Below the pieces are notes generated by a model. That model saw nothing but the letters and a program-made list of their open reading frames with translations, searched no databases and was not told the DNA's origin. Below are positions 8,771 to 17,537 of a stretch of 62,745 bases of DNA, piece after piece. Positions within the stretch are counted from its first letter, which is position 1. Each line of letters opens with the position of its first letter. Made by a program: the position numbers and the translations under genes. The stretch is taken from contig JACRLJ010000089.1 in assembly GCA_016215105.1 (NCBI GenBank), positions 7,096 through 69,840 of the forward strand. The letters run 5' to 3'. This DNA is from Candidatus Hydrogenedentota bacterium (GTDB lineage: Bacteria; Hydrogenedentota; Hydrogenedentia; Hydrogenedentales; SLHB01).

Positions 8771-10005
8771 CTTCGAGCAGGATTTTGAGGCCAGCGTTTT
8801 GTTTGCTGGCGATAGGTTCTTGGCTGAGTTCAAGCGCGCTGCAGGCGAGGGCGGAAGACGTTCCTATGAAACCAAATTGCGAAATTGCGGCATACTACTT
8901 TCCAAATTACCATCCCGATCCGAGAAACGCGAAGTGGCATGGTCCCGGATGGACGGAGTGGAACTTGGTGAAGGCCGCCACGCCGCGCTTTGACGGGCAC
9001 CAACAGCCCAAGGTCCCGGCATGGGGGTACGAGGACGAATCGTTGCCGGAGGTCATGGAGCGCAAGATCGCCGCGGCGGCTGACCATGGCCTGACTGCAT
9101 TCATCTTCGACTGGTATTGGTACGAGGACGGTCCCTATCTGGAACGGGCCTTGGAGAAGGGGTTTCTGCAAGCTCGTAATGCGGATCGTCTCAAGTTTGC
9201 CGTGATGTGGGCCAACCACGAGTGGCAGGACATTCACCCCGCGCCGCGCAGCCGTCCGTATAACACGCTGGCCAAGGGAACAGTCTCGCCGAAAGCGTTC
9301 CGCGAGGCGACAAACCATATTATCAAGACCTACTTTCGACACCCGTCCTATTGGCGGGTCAACGGTGGCTTGTACTTCTCCATCTATGATCTGACGAGCC
9401 TGATCGCGGGGCTGGGTAGTGTCGAGACTGCTCGGGCCGAGTTGGACGGCTTTCGCGCACGGGTGCGCGAGGCGGGTTTGGGCGAACTCAATCTGAATGC
9501 CGTTGTCTGGGGCGTCACGATTCTGCCAGGCGAGAAGAAGGTCGAGGACATCAATGGCCTATTGGCTCAATTGGGGTTCGACAGCGTCACGTCCTATACC
9601 TGGGTACACCACCAGGGTCTTACAACGTTTCCAATATCGTCCTATGCCGCGATGCGCGACGCCTCGGTGAAGGACGCGGAACAGTTCCTGACGAAGTACA
9701 ACAGGTTGCCCTACTTCCCTAACGTGTCGATGGGATGGGATCCGAGTCCCCGTACGATTCAATCCGACGTCTACGAGAATCTTGGGTATACAATGACGCC
9801 TATCCTGGACGGCAACACGCCCGAAGCCTTCAAACAAGCGCTCATGCAATTCAAAGCGGTCCTCGACTGCCACCCCGACGCCCCGAAAATCCTCACGATT
9901 AACGCCTGGAACGAATGGACGGAGGGAAGCTACCTCGAGCCAGACATGCTGACCGGCATGGCCTACCTCGACGCGATCAAGGAAGTCTTTCCGCGGGAAC
10001 GTTGA
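8767..10005 (+). CDS. Exported WbsX/GH99-like domain protein
   Basis: 412 residues with a cleavable signal peptide (about residues 1-29, ending ALQARAEDV). The mature part starts EIAAYYFPNYHPDPRN and continues HGPGWTEWNLVKAATPRF, FIFDWYWYEDGPYLERAL and VMWANHEWQD, ending with TINAWNEWTEGSYLEPD. These are the conserved blocks of the WbsX (PF14307)/GH99-like family; GH99 enzymes are endo-alpha-mannosidases or mannanases, and WbsX homologues occur in polysaccharide clusters. The signal peptide suggests an extracytoplasmic glycan hydrolase rather than a biosynthetic transferase. Conserved Glu residues (NHEWQ, NEWTEG) are plausible catalytic acids. Overlaps the upstream gene by four bases. Confidence 0.85.
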   Translation: MTSSRILRPAFCLLAIGSWLSSSALQARAEDVPMKPNCEIAAYYFPNYHPDPRNAKWHGPGWTEWNLVKAATPRFDGHQQPKVPAWGYEDESLPEVMERKIAAAADHGLTAFIFDWYWYEDGPYLERALEKGFLQARNADRLKFAVMWANHEWQDIHPAPRSRPYNTLAKGTVSPKAFREATNHIIKTYFRHPSYWRVNGGLYFSIYDLTSLIAGLGSVETARAELDGFRARVREAGLGELNLNAVVWGVTILPGEKKVEDINGLLAQLGFDSVTSYTWVHHQGLTTFPISSYAAMRDASVKDAEQFLTKYNRLPYFPNVSMGWDPSPRTIQSDVYENLGYTMTPILDGNTPEAFKQALMQFKAVLDCHPDAPKILTINAWNEWTEGSYLEPDMLTGMAYLDAIKEVFPRER

Positions 10006-10014
10006 GGGTCAAGA

Positions 10015-10107
10015 GTAGGCCGGCTTTTCCAAAGCCGGATAGAGTTCGTACCACGATCGAGAGCAATAGGGCTGGCCCGCGTTCCGGTTTTGGAAAAACC
10101 GGACTAC
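10015..10107. repeat. Pair of related palindromes forming a larger inverted repeat
   Basis: Two short hairpins, 10020-10038 (CCGGCTTT/AAAGCCGG) and 10084-10102 (CCGGTTTT/AAAACCGG), lie 46 bases apart. Their flanks (GTAGGCCGG at 10015 and CCGGACTAC ending near 10107) are also roughly complementary, so the two can pair with each other. They follow the stop of the WbsX-like gene by ten bases and probably act as its terminator, or are a REP-like repeat. Confidence 0.55.
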
Positions 10108-10122
10108 CCTTCCACGCCCTCG

Positions 10123-10205
10123 TTCCCAAGTTGTACTTCGGAACGAACCGGCGAGCGCTTCGATCACGCTGAACCTGCATTCACGATGCGTCTGGCGCAG
10201 AGTTT
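10123..10205 (+). repeat. Diverged third copy of the 10-11.6 kb dispersed repeat
   Basis: This segment begins CTCGTTCCCAAGT and later has a GCATT....CTGGCGCAGAGTTT block. Both parts resemble, in the same order, the sequences around 11550-11640, where the second well-preserved copy of the repeat lies. The match is imperfect and by eye. Confidence 0.4.
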
Positions 10206-10241
10206 ACACGGGCGCTAATCAAGCGCTGGGAGGAAACGCTT

Positions 10242-10772
10242 GTGAAGCAATCTCGAACTGCGGTCAGCGTGGCGGTTCTGCTTCTTGGTGTCGCCTGCTC
10301 GTCCACAACAGACATTCACCAATTGACCTTGCGATCCGAGAAGCCCGTGACGAGCGACGAGAAGGGAACGCTGTGTTGGCTCCTTTACTCATTCGCGGAC
10401 GGGCAATTGAAAAGACCGCCTGATCCAGCCAAAGTCGACTTCATGTTGTTGTGGGATGGTGACGATTGTGCACAGGGAGCGCTCCTTGGCCGGGATGAGA
10501 ATTCAGGACACCTTTTCCATATTGGCCGCAAGTCGTGGCGCGAATTGAAGAACGCCACCCCGCCAACAGAAAGTTCAGAATCTGTTGCTGCGATCCCGCT
10601 TACCAAGGACAAGGAAGGACTGGCTTTCTGGGTAAAGACGAGCGGCGGAGAATACGTTCTGGCAAGAATTAGAAGAGTGGAGCCTGCTACTTTTTCGGAC
10701 CTTGTCGCAGGCAAGTCCGCGACAATCGATTTGGAATGGACCCGCTCTCAGATTCAGCCTGTAGGAAATTGA
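10242..10772 (+). CDS. Putative lipoprotein, unknown function
   Basis: 176 residues from GTG 10242, with a strong GGGAGGAA ribosome site just upstream. The N-terminus (VAVLLLGVACSS) is a typical lipoprotein signal with the lipid-modified cysteine at about residue 19. The rest contains a predicted beta-rich domain (LCWLLYSFADGQL, FMLLWDGDDCAQGALLG) with two further cysteines that could pair. No catalytic motif or named family is apparent. It is flanked by repeats on both sides and looks monocistronic. Confidence 0.7.
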   Translation: MKQSRTAVSVAVLLLGVACSSTTDIHQLTLRSEKPVTSDEKGTLCWLLYSFADGQLKRPPDPAKVDFMLLWDGDDCAQGALLGRDENSGHLFHIGRKSWRELKNATPPTESSESVAAIPLTKDKEGLAFWVKTSGGEYVLARIRRVEPATFSDLVAGKSATIDLEWTRSQIQPVGN

Positions 10773-11094
10773 AGCGACATACTACGAAATACAAGCGCCA
10801 CCCTGCCCAGGCGGATCAGTTCAACTCACCTTCAAGATCGTGTGTTCCCGTCGCGATTTCCCTTTCTCAAATCTGTGCCCATCTGAGAAATCTGTGGATC
10901 AATTTCCGTTTTCTTTTCCTCTTTCCGTGTGGTCCGTGTGTTCCGCGGTAGAACGAGTCCCGACCGCAGCGAATTTGCATTTGCCACACGCCCGGCGCAG
11001 AATCTCACCGGTCGCTGAACTATCGCGAGCCCGAATATGGACCTATCTCGAAAACACACAAACAGAAGCTAGCTCTCTGTACAGGAACTGAGTG
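10773..11094 (+). other. Non-coding stretch of 322 bases with one repeat copy
   Basis: No convincing gene. It contains the first well-preserved copy of a 49-base repeat (10972-11020) and a GTGTGGTCCGTGTG stretch just before it. No obvious promoter or hairpin was seen. Confidence 0.5.
10972..11020 (+). repeat. 49-base direct repeat, copy 1
   Basis: Begins with 28 bases (through TTGCCACACGCCCGGCGCA) that recur exactly at 11591-11618. After a more variable stretch of about 11 bases both copies end in GTCGCTGAAC. The two copies bracket the truncated GspF-type gene. Confidence 0.8.
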
Positions 11095-11460
11095 ATGACT
11101 GATACACAGTGCCATCCTGATTTGCAGCGGTTCTGGCAATTGCTTGCCGAAGGTTGGTGTGCCGGACAGCCTCTGCTTACAGCGTTGCGCTCGATACAGA
11201 AGACCCTGCCGCTCGAGCCTATGGGAAGGGTTGTAGGCCTCCTTGCAGACGAGATCGAGCAAGGACATTCCCTTTCAGCGGCGATGAAAACTCACCCGTC
11301 AGTTTTCGGCAAGGCCCATATTTGCCTGATTGAAGGGGGAGAACTTCTGGGCATAGTTGACCGTGTGTTACTGCTCATCTTGGAGTTTACGTGGAGATGT
11401 TCAACATGTGGCAATCTTCAGTTACCCGGCGCTAATAAGAATCGTACAGGAGGTCCCTAA
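11095..11460 (+). pseudogene. Truncated GspF/PilC-type (T2SSF domain) protein
   Basis: 121 residues. Residues 10-100 (LQRFWQLLAEGWCAGQPLLT, QGHSLSAAMKTHPSVFGKA, GGELLGIVDRVLLLILEF) match the first cytoplasmic half of a T2SSF domain, the inner-membrane platform repeat of type II secretion and type IV pilus systems. After that the family should continue into membrane helices, but here it runs into an unrelated 22-residue tail with two cysteines and stops. Full-length GspF is about 400 residues with two such domains. No other secretion gene lies nearby. It sits between two copies of a 49-base direct repeat. Either a decayed remnant or a free-standing half domain. GTG 11092 is an alternative start. 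Confidence 0.65.
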
Positions 11461-11590
11461 CCTGCGTATTTAGCGGTTCGAGGCCGCCGATGCGCGAAAC
11501 GTTGGGCCGGGCACACCCGCTGGCCGATCAACCGCCCTGGGTATCGCCCTCGTTTCCAAGTACGACTCCGCGAGCGCACCGACAGCGTCA

Positions 11591-11639
11591 AATTTGCATT
11601 TGCCACACGCCCGGCGCAAAATTTCCGCAGTCGCTGAAC
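11591..11639 (+). repeat. 49-base direct repeat, copy 2
   Basis: Same orientation as the copy at 10972-11020, with 28 identical bases at the left end and the shared GTCGCTGAAC at the right end. It ends 52 bases before the start of the next gene. Confidence 0.8.
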
Positions 11640-11691
11640 CAGCGCAAACCGGATTCCGCCCCCCACGGGGCCAAACGTCCAGGAGGTGGTT

Positions 11692-12267
11692 GTGGGTCTA
11701 ACTCCATCAACGATGGTCAAACTGGGAACTCCGGCTCCCGATTTTGAATTGCTGGACACCGAAGGCAATATTGTATCCCGCGCCGACTTCACGTCCTCAA
11801 AGGGCCTCCTGGTGATGTTCATCTGCAATCACTGCCCCTACGTCAAGCACGTCCGGGAAGAGCTGGTTCGGCTGGCCAAGGAGTATCAGGCGAAGGGCAT
11901 CGGAATCGTGGCCATCAGCTCCAACGACGCCGACCACTATCACGAGGACGGTCCCGAAATGATGGCCCAGACCGCCGCTACCTTCGGATTCACATTTCCG
12001 TATCTTTATGATGACACCCAGGAGGTGGCGAAGGCGTACCAGGCGGCGTGTACCCCCGACTTCTTCCTGTATGACCATAATCATAGACTCTGCTATCGTG
12101 GTCAGTTGGACGACAGCCGTCCCGGAAACGACGTGCCGGTTACGGGGAAAGACTTGCGGGAAGCGATTGACGGGCTTGTCACGGGTAAGACGATTAGTGG
12201 CAAGCAAAAACCGAGCATGGGCTGCAACATCAAGTGGAAAGCCGGCAACGCTCCCTCCTACGCGTAG
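11692..12267 (+). CDS. Thioredoxin-fold (AhpC/TSA-like) protein
   Basis: 191 residues from GTG 11692, placed just after a perfect AGGAGG at 11681-11686; GTG 11686 overlaps that ribosome site and is unlikely. It opens LGTPAPDFELLDTEGNIVSR, as in peroxiredoxin/TlpA proteins, and carries a CNHCPYVKH motif where thioredoxins have CxxC, a cis-Pro segment (ACTPDFFLYD) and a RGQLDDSRP block. This matches the widespread thioredoxin-family proteins with a CNHCPYV active site, presumed thiol peroxidases or oxidoreductases. No signal peptide, so cytoplasmic. Confidence 0.88.
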   Translation: MGLTPSTMVKLGTPAPDFELLDTEGNIVSRADFTSSKGLLVMFICNHCPYVKHVREELVRLAKEYQAKGIGIVAISSNDADHYHEDGPEMMAQTAATFGFTFPYLYDDTQEVAKAYQAACTPDFFLYDHNHRLCYRGQLDDSRPGNDVPVTGKDLREAIDGLVTGKTISGKQKPSMGCNIKWKAGNAPSYA

Positions 12268-12375
12268 GAGGACGAAAAGGGCGGCGGCAAGTGGATGGGT
12301 CAGGGGCAAGCCTAGTCGGGAACGCACTGGAGTTCTCTCTCCCGTCAATAGCCTCGCAACAAGGATGAGTGCGCT

Positions 12376-12846
12376 TTGCCAGACACAGTGAAACGACAAA
12401 TTCAAGCGTTGGTCGATCGGGAGACGGAAGGCTGGGATACGAAGAACCCCGACCTTTTCCTGGCGATGATCCACCCCGACATGGCTTGGCCTTGGCCACC
12501 AACGAGCGACGCACATGACCCCGCGGAGTGGGTATTTGTCCTGGGACGCTTCGATAGAGAACGATGGCGGAAGAACTGGCAGGGGCTCTTCGATAGCCAT
12601 CATCTGGTTCACAATCGGCGAATTACCGTGAAGATTGAAGTCTCTCACGACCAAGACGCGGCATTTGCCGTTGTTGATATTGACACACTCTGGCGGCACA
12701 AGGAGACAAACAAAGATAGCCTCTGGAAAGGTCGTGTCTGCAAGATATACACAAAGATGCCCACCGGAGAATGGAAATTCTACTTCCAAACGGGCGCATT
12801 GGACTTCTCGGGGAATTGGGGCACGGAAAGGACAGAGTCCAAATAA
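12376..12846 (+). CDS. SnoaL/NTF2-like fold protein
   Basis: 156 residues. The pattern RQIQALVDRETEGWDTKNPDLFLAMIHPDM at the start, a central WRKNWQGLFDSH and a C-terminal strand pair (AAFAVVDIDTLWRH, EWKFYFQTGALDF) fits the NTF2-like cone fold of SnoaL-type proteins. Members range from polyketide cyclases and ketosteroid isomerases to ligand-binding proteins, so the function is open. The start is set at TTG 12376 because AAGGA lies ten bases upstream; GTG 12388 is an alternative. It converges on thiL, with a strong palindrome between them. Confidence 0.68.
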   Translation: MPDTVKRQIQALVDRETEGWDTKNPDLFLAMIHPDMAWPWPPTSDAHDPAEWVFVLGRFDRERWRKNWQGLFDSHHLVHNRRITVKIEVSHDQDAAFAVVDIDTLWRHKETNKDSLWKGRVCKIYTKMPTGEWKFYFQTGALDFSGNWGTERTESK

Positions 12847-12858
12847 GCGAGGGCGGTT

Positions 12859-12921
12859 GTAACGCCGGCATCTTGCCGGCATCGCGGCGATAGGACTATG
12901 CCGGCAAGATGCCGGCGTTAC
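12859..12921. terminator. Perfect 24-bp palindrome between convergent genes
   Basis: Arms 12859-12882 and 12898-12921 are exact complements around a 15-base loop, and each arm itself contains the palindromic GCCGGC....GCCGGC pattern. It lies 13 bases after the NTF2-like stop and about 36 bases after the thiL stop on the other strand, so it can terminate both. The length and nested symmetry also fit a dispersed palindromic repeat. Confidence 0.75.
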
Positions 12922-12957
12922 ACGGGAATCTAGCGGCAGACTGCGACAGAAGTGAAT

Positions 12958-13938
12958 TTACTTCCGAAAGTGTTCGAAGCCGCGCAGGGGTGTTTCCTTT
13001 TCGTCAATGCGGACCCCGGCCCACCGGTCAGTGAACTCGCCGATGATGGTTACTGGCGTACGGAACTCGTGATGGAACCGGTGAAGCGTTTGTTCGGCCT
13101 CTTTGGGACTTAGCGAGAAGGCAAGCTCGAAGTCTTCACCGCCCGCCAATACGAAATCCAGAGGGTTCAGACCGTTCTCGGAGCAATACTGCGCGAGCGG
13201 CTCCGAAACGGGCAGAAGCTCGGTTTGAATGTTTACCCCAAGTTGGCTGGCGTCCGCGAGATGCGCCGCGTCCTGGAGCAGGCCGTCGCTAATATCAATG
13301 GCCGCGTGTACGGCGTAGCTTCGGCAAAGCCATTGTCCCTCGGCGATTCGCGGGCGCGGGTGGCAATGCGATATACGGAACGCCGAATGTTGTTTGCCGT
13401 GCTCGAAAGCGTGAAGTCCCGCGGAAGATTGGCCCAGGAACCCGGATACCGCGAGCAGGTCGCCAAGTTGCGCGCCGCCCCGCCGCAGGTAGCGCGAGCC
13501 AGTTGTCGTGCCAATGACCGTGACGTCCAGCGCGAGCGGACCGTGTGAGCGGCTAGTGTCGCCGCCAACGACCACGGCGCCAAATCGCGACATCGCGTTA
13601 CTGATGCCCCGGAAGACTTCCTCGATATAGTGCGCTTCGGTTTCGCCTGGACACGCCAGACCAATGAGACCGAAGAGGGGGGCGCCTCCCATTGCGGCAA
13701 TGTCGCTGAGGCTGGCGGCGGTGACTTTCCATCCAATCTCGTCGGGCCCCATCCACGTCTTCCGGAAGTCGATGTCTTCAATGGCCATGTCGCACGAGAC
13801 AAGCAAGAGCCGATCATGCACGCGCAGTACCGCGCAATCGTCGCCAATGCCTTCGACGACGCTGGGAGACGTTGGCAGAACGCGCGCAATTCTATCAATG
13901 AGCCCGAATTCGCCTATGTCGTTAATAGTGGTCTTCAC
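12958..13938 (-). CDS. thiL: Thiamine-monophosphate kinase
   Basis: 326 residues. ThiL phosphorylates thiamine monophosphate to the active cofactor. Motifs: VVEGIGDDCAVL (ATP/Mg-binding N-terminus), VSCDMAIEDIDFR (normally VxTDxLVEGVHF), VVGGDTSRS, AIDISDGLLQDAAHLA and FVLAGGEDFELAFSL. The start is set at GTG 13938, which overlaps the upstream TGA as GTGA; an ATG at 13968 would add ten residues that do not fit the family. It is coupled to the upstream NAD(P)HX dehydratase, so both probably form one cofactor-maintenance operon. Near-normal length. Confidence 0.92.
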   Translation of the reverse strand: MKTTINDIGEFGLIDRIARVLPTSPSVVEGIGDDCAVLRVHDRLLLVSCDMAIEDIDFRKTWMGPDEIGWKVTAASLSDIAAMGGAPLFGLIGLACPGETEAHYIEEVFRGISNAMSRFGAVVVGGDTSRSHGPLALDVTVIGTTTGSRYLRRGGAQLGDLLAVSGFLGQSSAGLHAFEHGKQHSAFRISHCHPRPRIAEGQWLCRSYAVHAAIDISDGLLQDAAHLADASQLGVNIQTELLPVSEPLAQYCSENGLNPLDFVLAGGEDFELAFSLSPKEAEQTLHRFHHEFRTPVTIIGEFTDRWAGVRIDEKETPLRGFEHFRK

Positions 13939-14831
13939 GATGAAGCGGACTCCGAAAGGCGCTTCCATGCCTCTGGTAGAAAGGTAATAACGTCGCCCGC
14001 TATCATGCCGCGTTCGGTCTTGGCCGCGGCGGCCAGATCACCGGCGAGCCCATGAAGGTAGACACCGAGTCGCGCCGCGTCCGAGGCGGGCATTCCTTGG
14101 GCTAATAGACCGCCAATAAACCCGGCCAGCACGTCGCCCGTACCGCCTTTGGCGAGGCCCGAATTTCCCGTCGTATTGATGTACACGGGGCCGCCGGGTT
14201 CCGCGATCACCGTGCGGTGTCCTTTGAGAACGAGGACGCATTCAAACGCGCGCGCGAACTCAGAGGCGATATGCTGACGCTTAGCCTGGATTTCCGAGAC
14301 CGGAAGACCCGTCAGGCGCGACATTTCACCCGGATGCGGAGTCAATACCCGCCGGGCGGGCGCAGACTTCAGAAGCTCGGGGTCTTTTCCCAGGCAGTTG
14401 AGCCCGTCAGCGTCGATCAGCAGCGGCTTCGCGCATTGCCGCGCAAAGTCTTGTACGAAGGCCTTGGTTTCGGCATGCTGCGAGAGACCGGGCCCCAGAA
14501 CGACGGCAGTGCGCGACGTGGACGCTTGGATAGCGGGGACCGCCGCCGTGTGAGCAAACGTCTCGGCCGGGGATTGAGGTAGACGCATCGTCATGATTTC
14601 GCTCGACGCCATCGCTGCGATATCCGCGAGCGAATGAGGTACCGCCAGGGTGACCAAGCCGACGCCGGAACGCGAAGCCGCCTCGGCGGCCAGGCGCGCG
14701 GCGCCGGTAAATCCCCGGGAGCCGGCAATAACAAGCACGTGACCGAAAACACCCTTGTGCGCGTCAGGGGGACGCGCCGGCGCCAGGGTACGCACGGATT
14801 CAAGATTGAGTTCTGAGATGCTCTGGGACAT
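13935..14831 (-). CDS. nnrD: ADP/ATP-dependent NAD(P)H-hydrate dehydratase
   Basis: 298 residues of the ribokinase-like NnrD family, which repairs damaged NADHX/NADPHX. Motifs: HKGVFGHVLVIAGSRGFTGA, VGLVTLAVP, LIDADGLN, LTPHPGEMSRL and the phosphate-binding GNSGLAKGGTGDVLAG. The N-terminal epimerase domain (NnrE), often fused in bacteria, is absent here. Start ATG 14831 is preferred over TTG 14870. It overlaps thiL by four bases. Confidence 0.9.
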   Translation of the reverse strand: MSQSISELNLESVRTLAPARPPDAHKGVFGHVLVIAGSRGFTGAARLAAEAASRSGVGLVTLAVPHSLADIAAMASSEIMTMRLPQSPAETFAHTAAVPAIQASTSRTAVVLGPGLSQHAETKAFVQDFARQCAKPLLIDADGLNCLGKDPELLKSAPARRVLTPHPGEMSRLTGLPVSEIQAKRQHIASEFARAFECVLVLKGHRTVIAEPGGPVYINTTGNSGLAKGGTGDVLAGFIGGLLAQGMPASDAARLGVYLHGLAGDLAAAAKTERGMIAGDVITFLPEAWKRLSESASS

Positions 14832-14994
14832 TAGGGAAGGGATCGTAATCTTATTCCCGATCGGGATCAAGGCGTGGCGTCAGAAAACGCTGGGCTGAAT
14901 CCTCCATTGAAAGGCATGGGCGCCACGCGTACTATACGGCGCCAGGGAGAAACGCCGAGCGCACGACCGAAGCAAGATTGGGCCGCGTAGTGCG

Positions 14995-17292
14995 TTGTGT
15001 CGCGCGCTCTGCAGTTTCACAGCGGGCTCGCCGCACACGTGTCAGGGGCTTTCCGTGCTCGGAGAAGCCACGCTTCAAACGGCTCAGCGCAACGGGCATT
15101 GGATCGTGAGCGTTATCCCCAGCGGAAACCACTACGAGGAAGACACGCTGGGTTTTCGCATAAACGACACAGTGGTCCGGCGCCGCCGGCGTCTTGTTGT
15201 CGAGCTCGACTACGTGGACGACGGCTACGGGGTCATCGCGGCCAAGCGCCTGATCAATCCGGAATTCAAGGGAGAGTGGCGTCCTGCCAGCCGGTCGGTT
15301 GCATATACGCGTCTGAATACGGGGAAATTGCGAACGGCGGCGTTCGAATTCGATGGCGAAGTGTCGGGAGAACTGGATTCGGGAAAGCCAGACGTGGTGT
15401 TTACCGGAACGAAGAGTGTTCGCGAGGTCCGGGTAATCGACGGCGCGACCGAGGACTACTGGTCCGGATTGCAGGCCAAGATTCCAGCGAAGATTACTCC
15501 GGCGGTGACGCTGCGCCGTCCGATGCAGGTGGTGTGCAGCGCGGGCGTTCAGGTGCTTGGCCGGAACGACGGGCCGAAGTCCTCGGTGGATATGTTGCGC
15601 GAGTATGCGCCGCTGGCCAAAGCGCTGGGCTTCAATGCGGTGGAGGCGTATGTCCGTTGGGATTTCGTCGAACCGGCGCCAGGACATTTTGACTGGAGTT
15701 TCTATGATGCGCTTGTTGACGAATTGCGCCGGTACGACCTCAAGCTTTTTCCGCTGCTGATCGTCGGGTCGGCCTATACGTTGCCTGATTGGTTCTACGA
15801 TTCGGACGAGAACGTCGGTTTCGTGTGCCTTGAGCACGGCCTGAGCAATCCAATCCAGAGCATCTGGAGTCCGTATCATCAGAAGCACGTGACTCGATTC
15901 CTTCAGGAATTCGGCAAGCACTACGAGCCAATGCGGTGTCTTCAAGGGGTGAGGTTGGGACCCTCGGGCAATTTTGGCGAATCCCAATATCCAGCGGCGG
16001 GGGACTGGGGGTATGGCGGGGCGAAGATGCACCTGCACATCGGAATGTGGGCCGGAGACGACTACGCCGCGGAGGACTTCCGTCAGTACTTGCGCGCGAA
16101 ATACGAGACCGACGAGGCGCTGCGCCGGGCGTGGGAGTCGGAGACCATTTCCTTTGAAGCCGCGCGGCCAATACTACCGGAACACTGTACGTCGAAGCGG
16201 CAGCGAATTGACGTGTATACGTGGTACAACGACTCCATGTCGAACTGGTGCGAGTGGTGGGCTATCGAGGCGCGTAAGGCGATGCCAAACACTCCGATTT
16301 ACCAATCGGCCGGCGGTTGGGGCGCGGCGGAGATCGGCACTGACTACACCGCTCAAGCGAAAAGCATGCTGAAAGTGAACGGCGGGATACGACTGACCAA
16401 TGAGCTCGACAGCTTTCACCAGTGCTACTACGCGACACGCTTAGGGGCCACGGCGGCGCGGCTGTACCAGATCCCAGTGGGTTTCGAGCCGGCTATGGGG
16501 CATACCGCGCGCGGGACTGCCGGGCGGATGTTCAATTGCATCACGAACAACGGGGATCACTTCTTCATCTATGGGGGGAACATCTTTGACCGCCAAACGT
16601 CTATTGAGAACTGGCTGAAGCACTATGGGTTGTTTGACGGCAGGCAGGCGCCCCGCGTCGAGGTCGCGCTGTACTATCCGCAGACGATGAACTTCCTTTC
16701 GCAAGATACGTTCCGCTATCTGAACGCGTGGGGGTTCAATCCGTATGCGAGAGAAATCCGGAATCAACTCGAAGTCGACTACCTAGACGACCGCCTAATC
16801 TCGGACGGCTTCCTTAGTCGGTACAAGGTGTTGATCTTCGCGTGGGGCAATCAAGTCGAATCCGGAGTGTTGAAGGAGATCGATGCGTGGTTGCGCAATG
16901 GCGGAACCGTGATTTTCCCGTGTTTCCTGCACACCACCCTGGCTACGGTCGAGGGCGACGACACCGTTTTCAAGAACTGGGACAAGGGTGACACGGGCAA
17001 AGGACAGTTCTTCCACTACCTTGGAGACGATGAGCCGCCTTCGCTGTATGCAGCGTTTGTGCGCGCGACGCTGCTCGGGCAAACTTCACCGTTATCGTCC
17101 CAGGTTAGGGCCGCGCTGGAATCCACACGGCCGGACAGCGTCTTTATCTCATGCGAGTCGGACGGCTCCTTGCTCGTGCTCAATTTCGGCGACGAACAGG
17201 CGGTGGTGGCGCATCCTGCGTTTGGGCGTGTGGAAATCGCGTCCTATTCCTTTCTTCAGGTCAAGTACGACGTGGCGAAAATGCACTCGTAG
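14995..17292 (+). CDS. Beta-galactosidase-like glycoside hydrolase (GH42/GH14 clan)
   Basis: About 765 residues as bounded here, but the N-terminus is uncertain: TTG 14995, GTG 15055 and a GTG near 15106 are possible and no ATG lies in frame. From about residue 200 a TIM barrel is visible: EYAPLAKALGFNAVEAYVRWDFVEP, then GVRLGPSGNFGESQYP with the likely acid/base Glu, then LTNELDSFHQ with a plausible nucleophile Glu, followed by an amidotransferase-like domain (LISDGFLSRYKVLIFAWG). This is the GH42 layout; the GPxGxxGE turn recalls beta-amylases as well. No signal peptide. Substrate unknown; probably a plant- or microbe-derived oligosaccharide. Confidence 0.7.
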   Translation: MCRALCSFTAGSPHTCQGLSVLGEATLQTAQRNGHWIVSVIPSGNHYEEDTLGFRINDTVVRRRRRLVVELDYVDDGYGVIAAKRLINPEFKGEWRPASRSVAYTRLNTGKLRTAAFEFDGEVSGELDSGKPDVVFTGTKSVREVRVIDGATEDYWSGLQAKIPAKITPAVTLRRPMQVVCSAGVQVLGRNDGPKSSVDMLREYAPLAKALGFNAVEAYVRWDFVEPAPGHFDWSFYDALVDELRRYDLKLFPLLIVGSAYTLPDWFYDSDENVGFVCLEHGLSNPIQSIWSPYHQKHVTRFLQEFGKHYEPMRCLQGVRLGPSGNFGESQYPAAGDWGYGGAKMHLHIGMWAGDDYAAEDFRQYLRAKYETDEALRRAWESETISFEAARPILPEHCTSKRQRIDVYTWYNDSMSNWCEWWAIEARKAMPNTPIYQSAGGWGAAEIGTDYTAQAKSMLKVNGGIRLTNELDSFHQCYYATRLGATAARLYQIPVGFEPAMGHTARGTAGRMFNCITNNGDHFFIYGGNIFDRQTSIENWLKHYGLFDGRQAPRVEVALYYPQTMNFLSQDTFRYLNAWGFNPYAREIRNQLEVDYLDDRLISDGFLSRYKVLIFAWGNQVESGVLKEIDAWLRNGGTVIFPCFLHTTLATVEGDDTVFKNWDKGDTGKGQFFHYLGDDEPPSLYAAFVRATLLGQTSPLSSQVRAALESTRPDSVFISCESDGSLLVLNFGDEQAVVAHPAFGRVEIASYSFLQVKYDVAKMHS

Positions 17293-17537
17293 GAAAATGG
17301 CAGAATCTTCCGCGTCGTTGGCTCGCGCATACTCGGCCGAGAGGCAGTCGCAAGGCAAATCAAGTATACTTATCGTCTGACTAGACCCCCGGCTGATCCG
17401 GAGGCCCAAGGAAGGTTCCCAGAAGCAGTCTGCGTTTGCCAACTGGGAACGCCGTCGCCTGTCACGTCGCGGAATCTTCACTACCGTTTCGACGAATAGG
17501 ATTAAGTGCCGCATCTACCGAGAATTGGAGTACGAAT

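Noticed and set aside
14932-16038. A 368-residue minus-strand frame opposite the beta-galactosidase-like gene
   Set aside because: Antisense to a clear enzyme, arginine-rich, with no motif.
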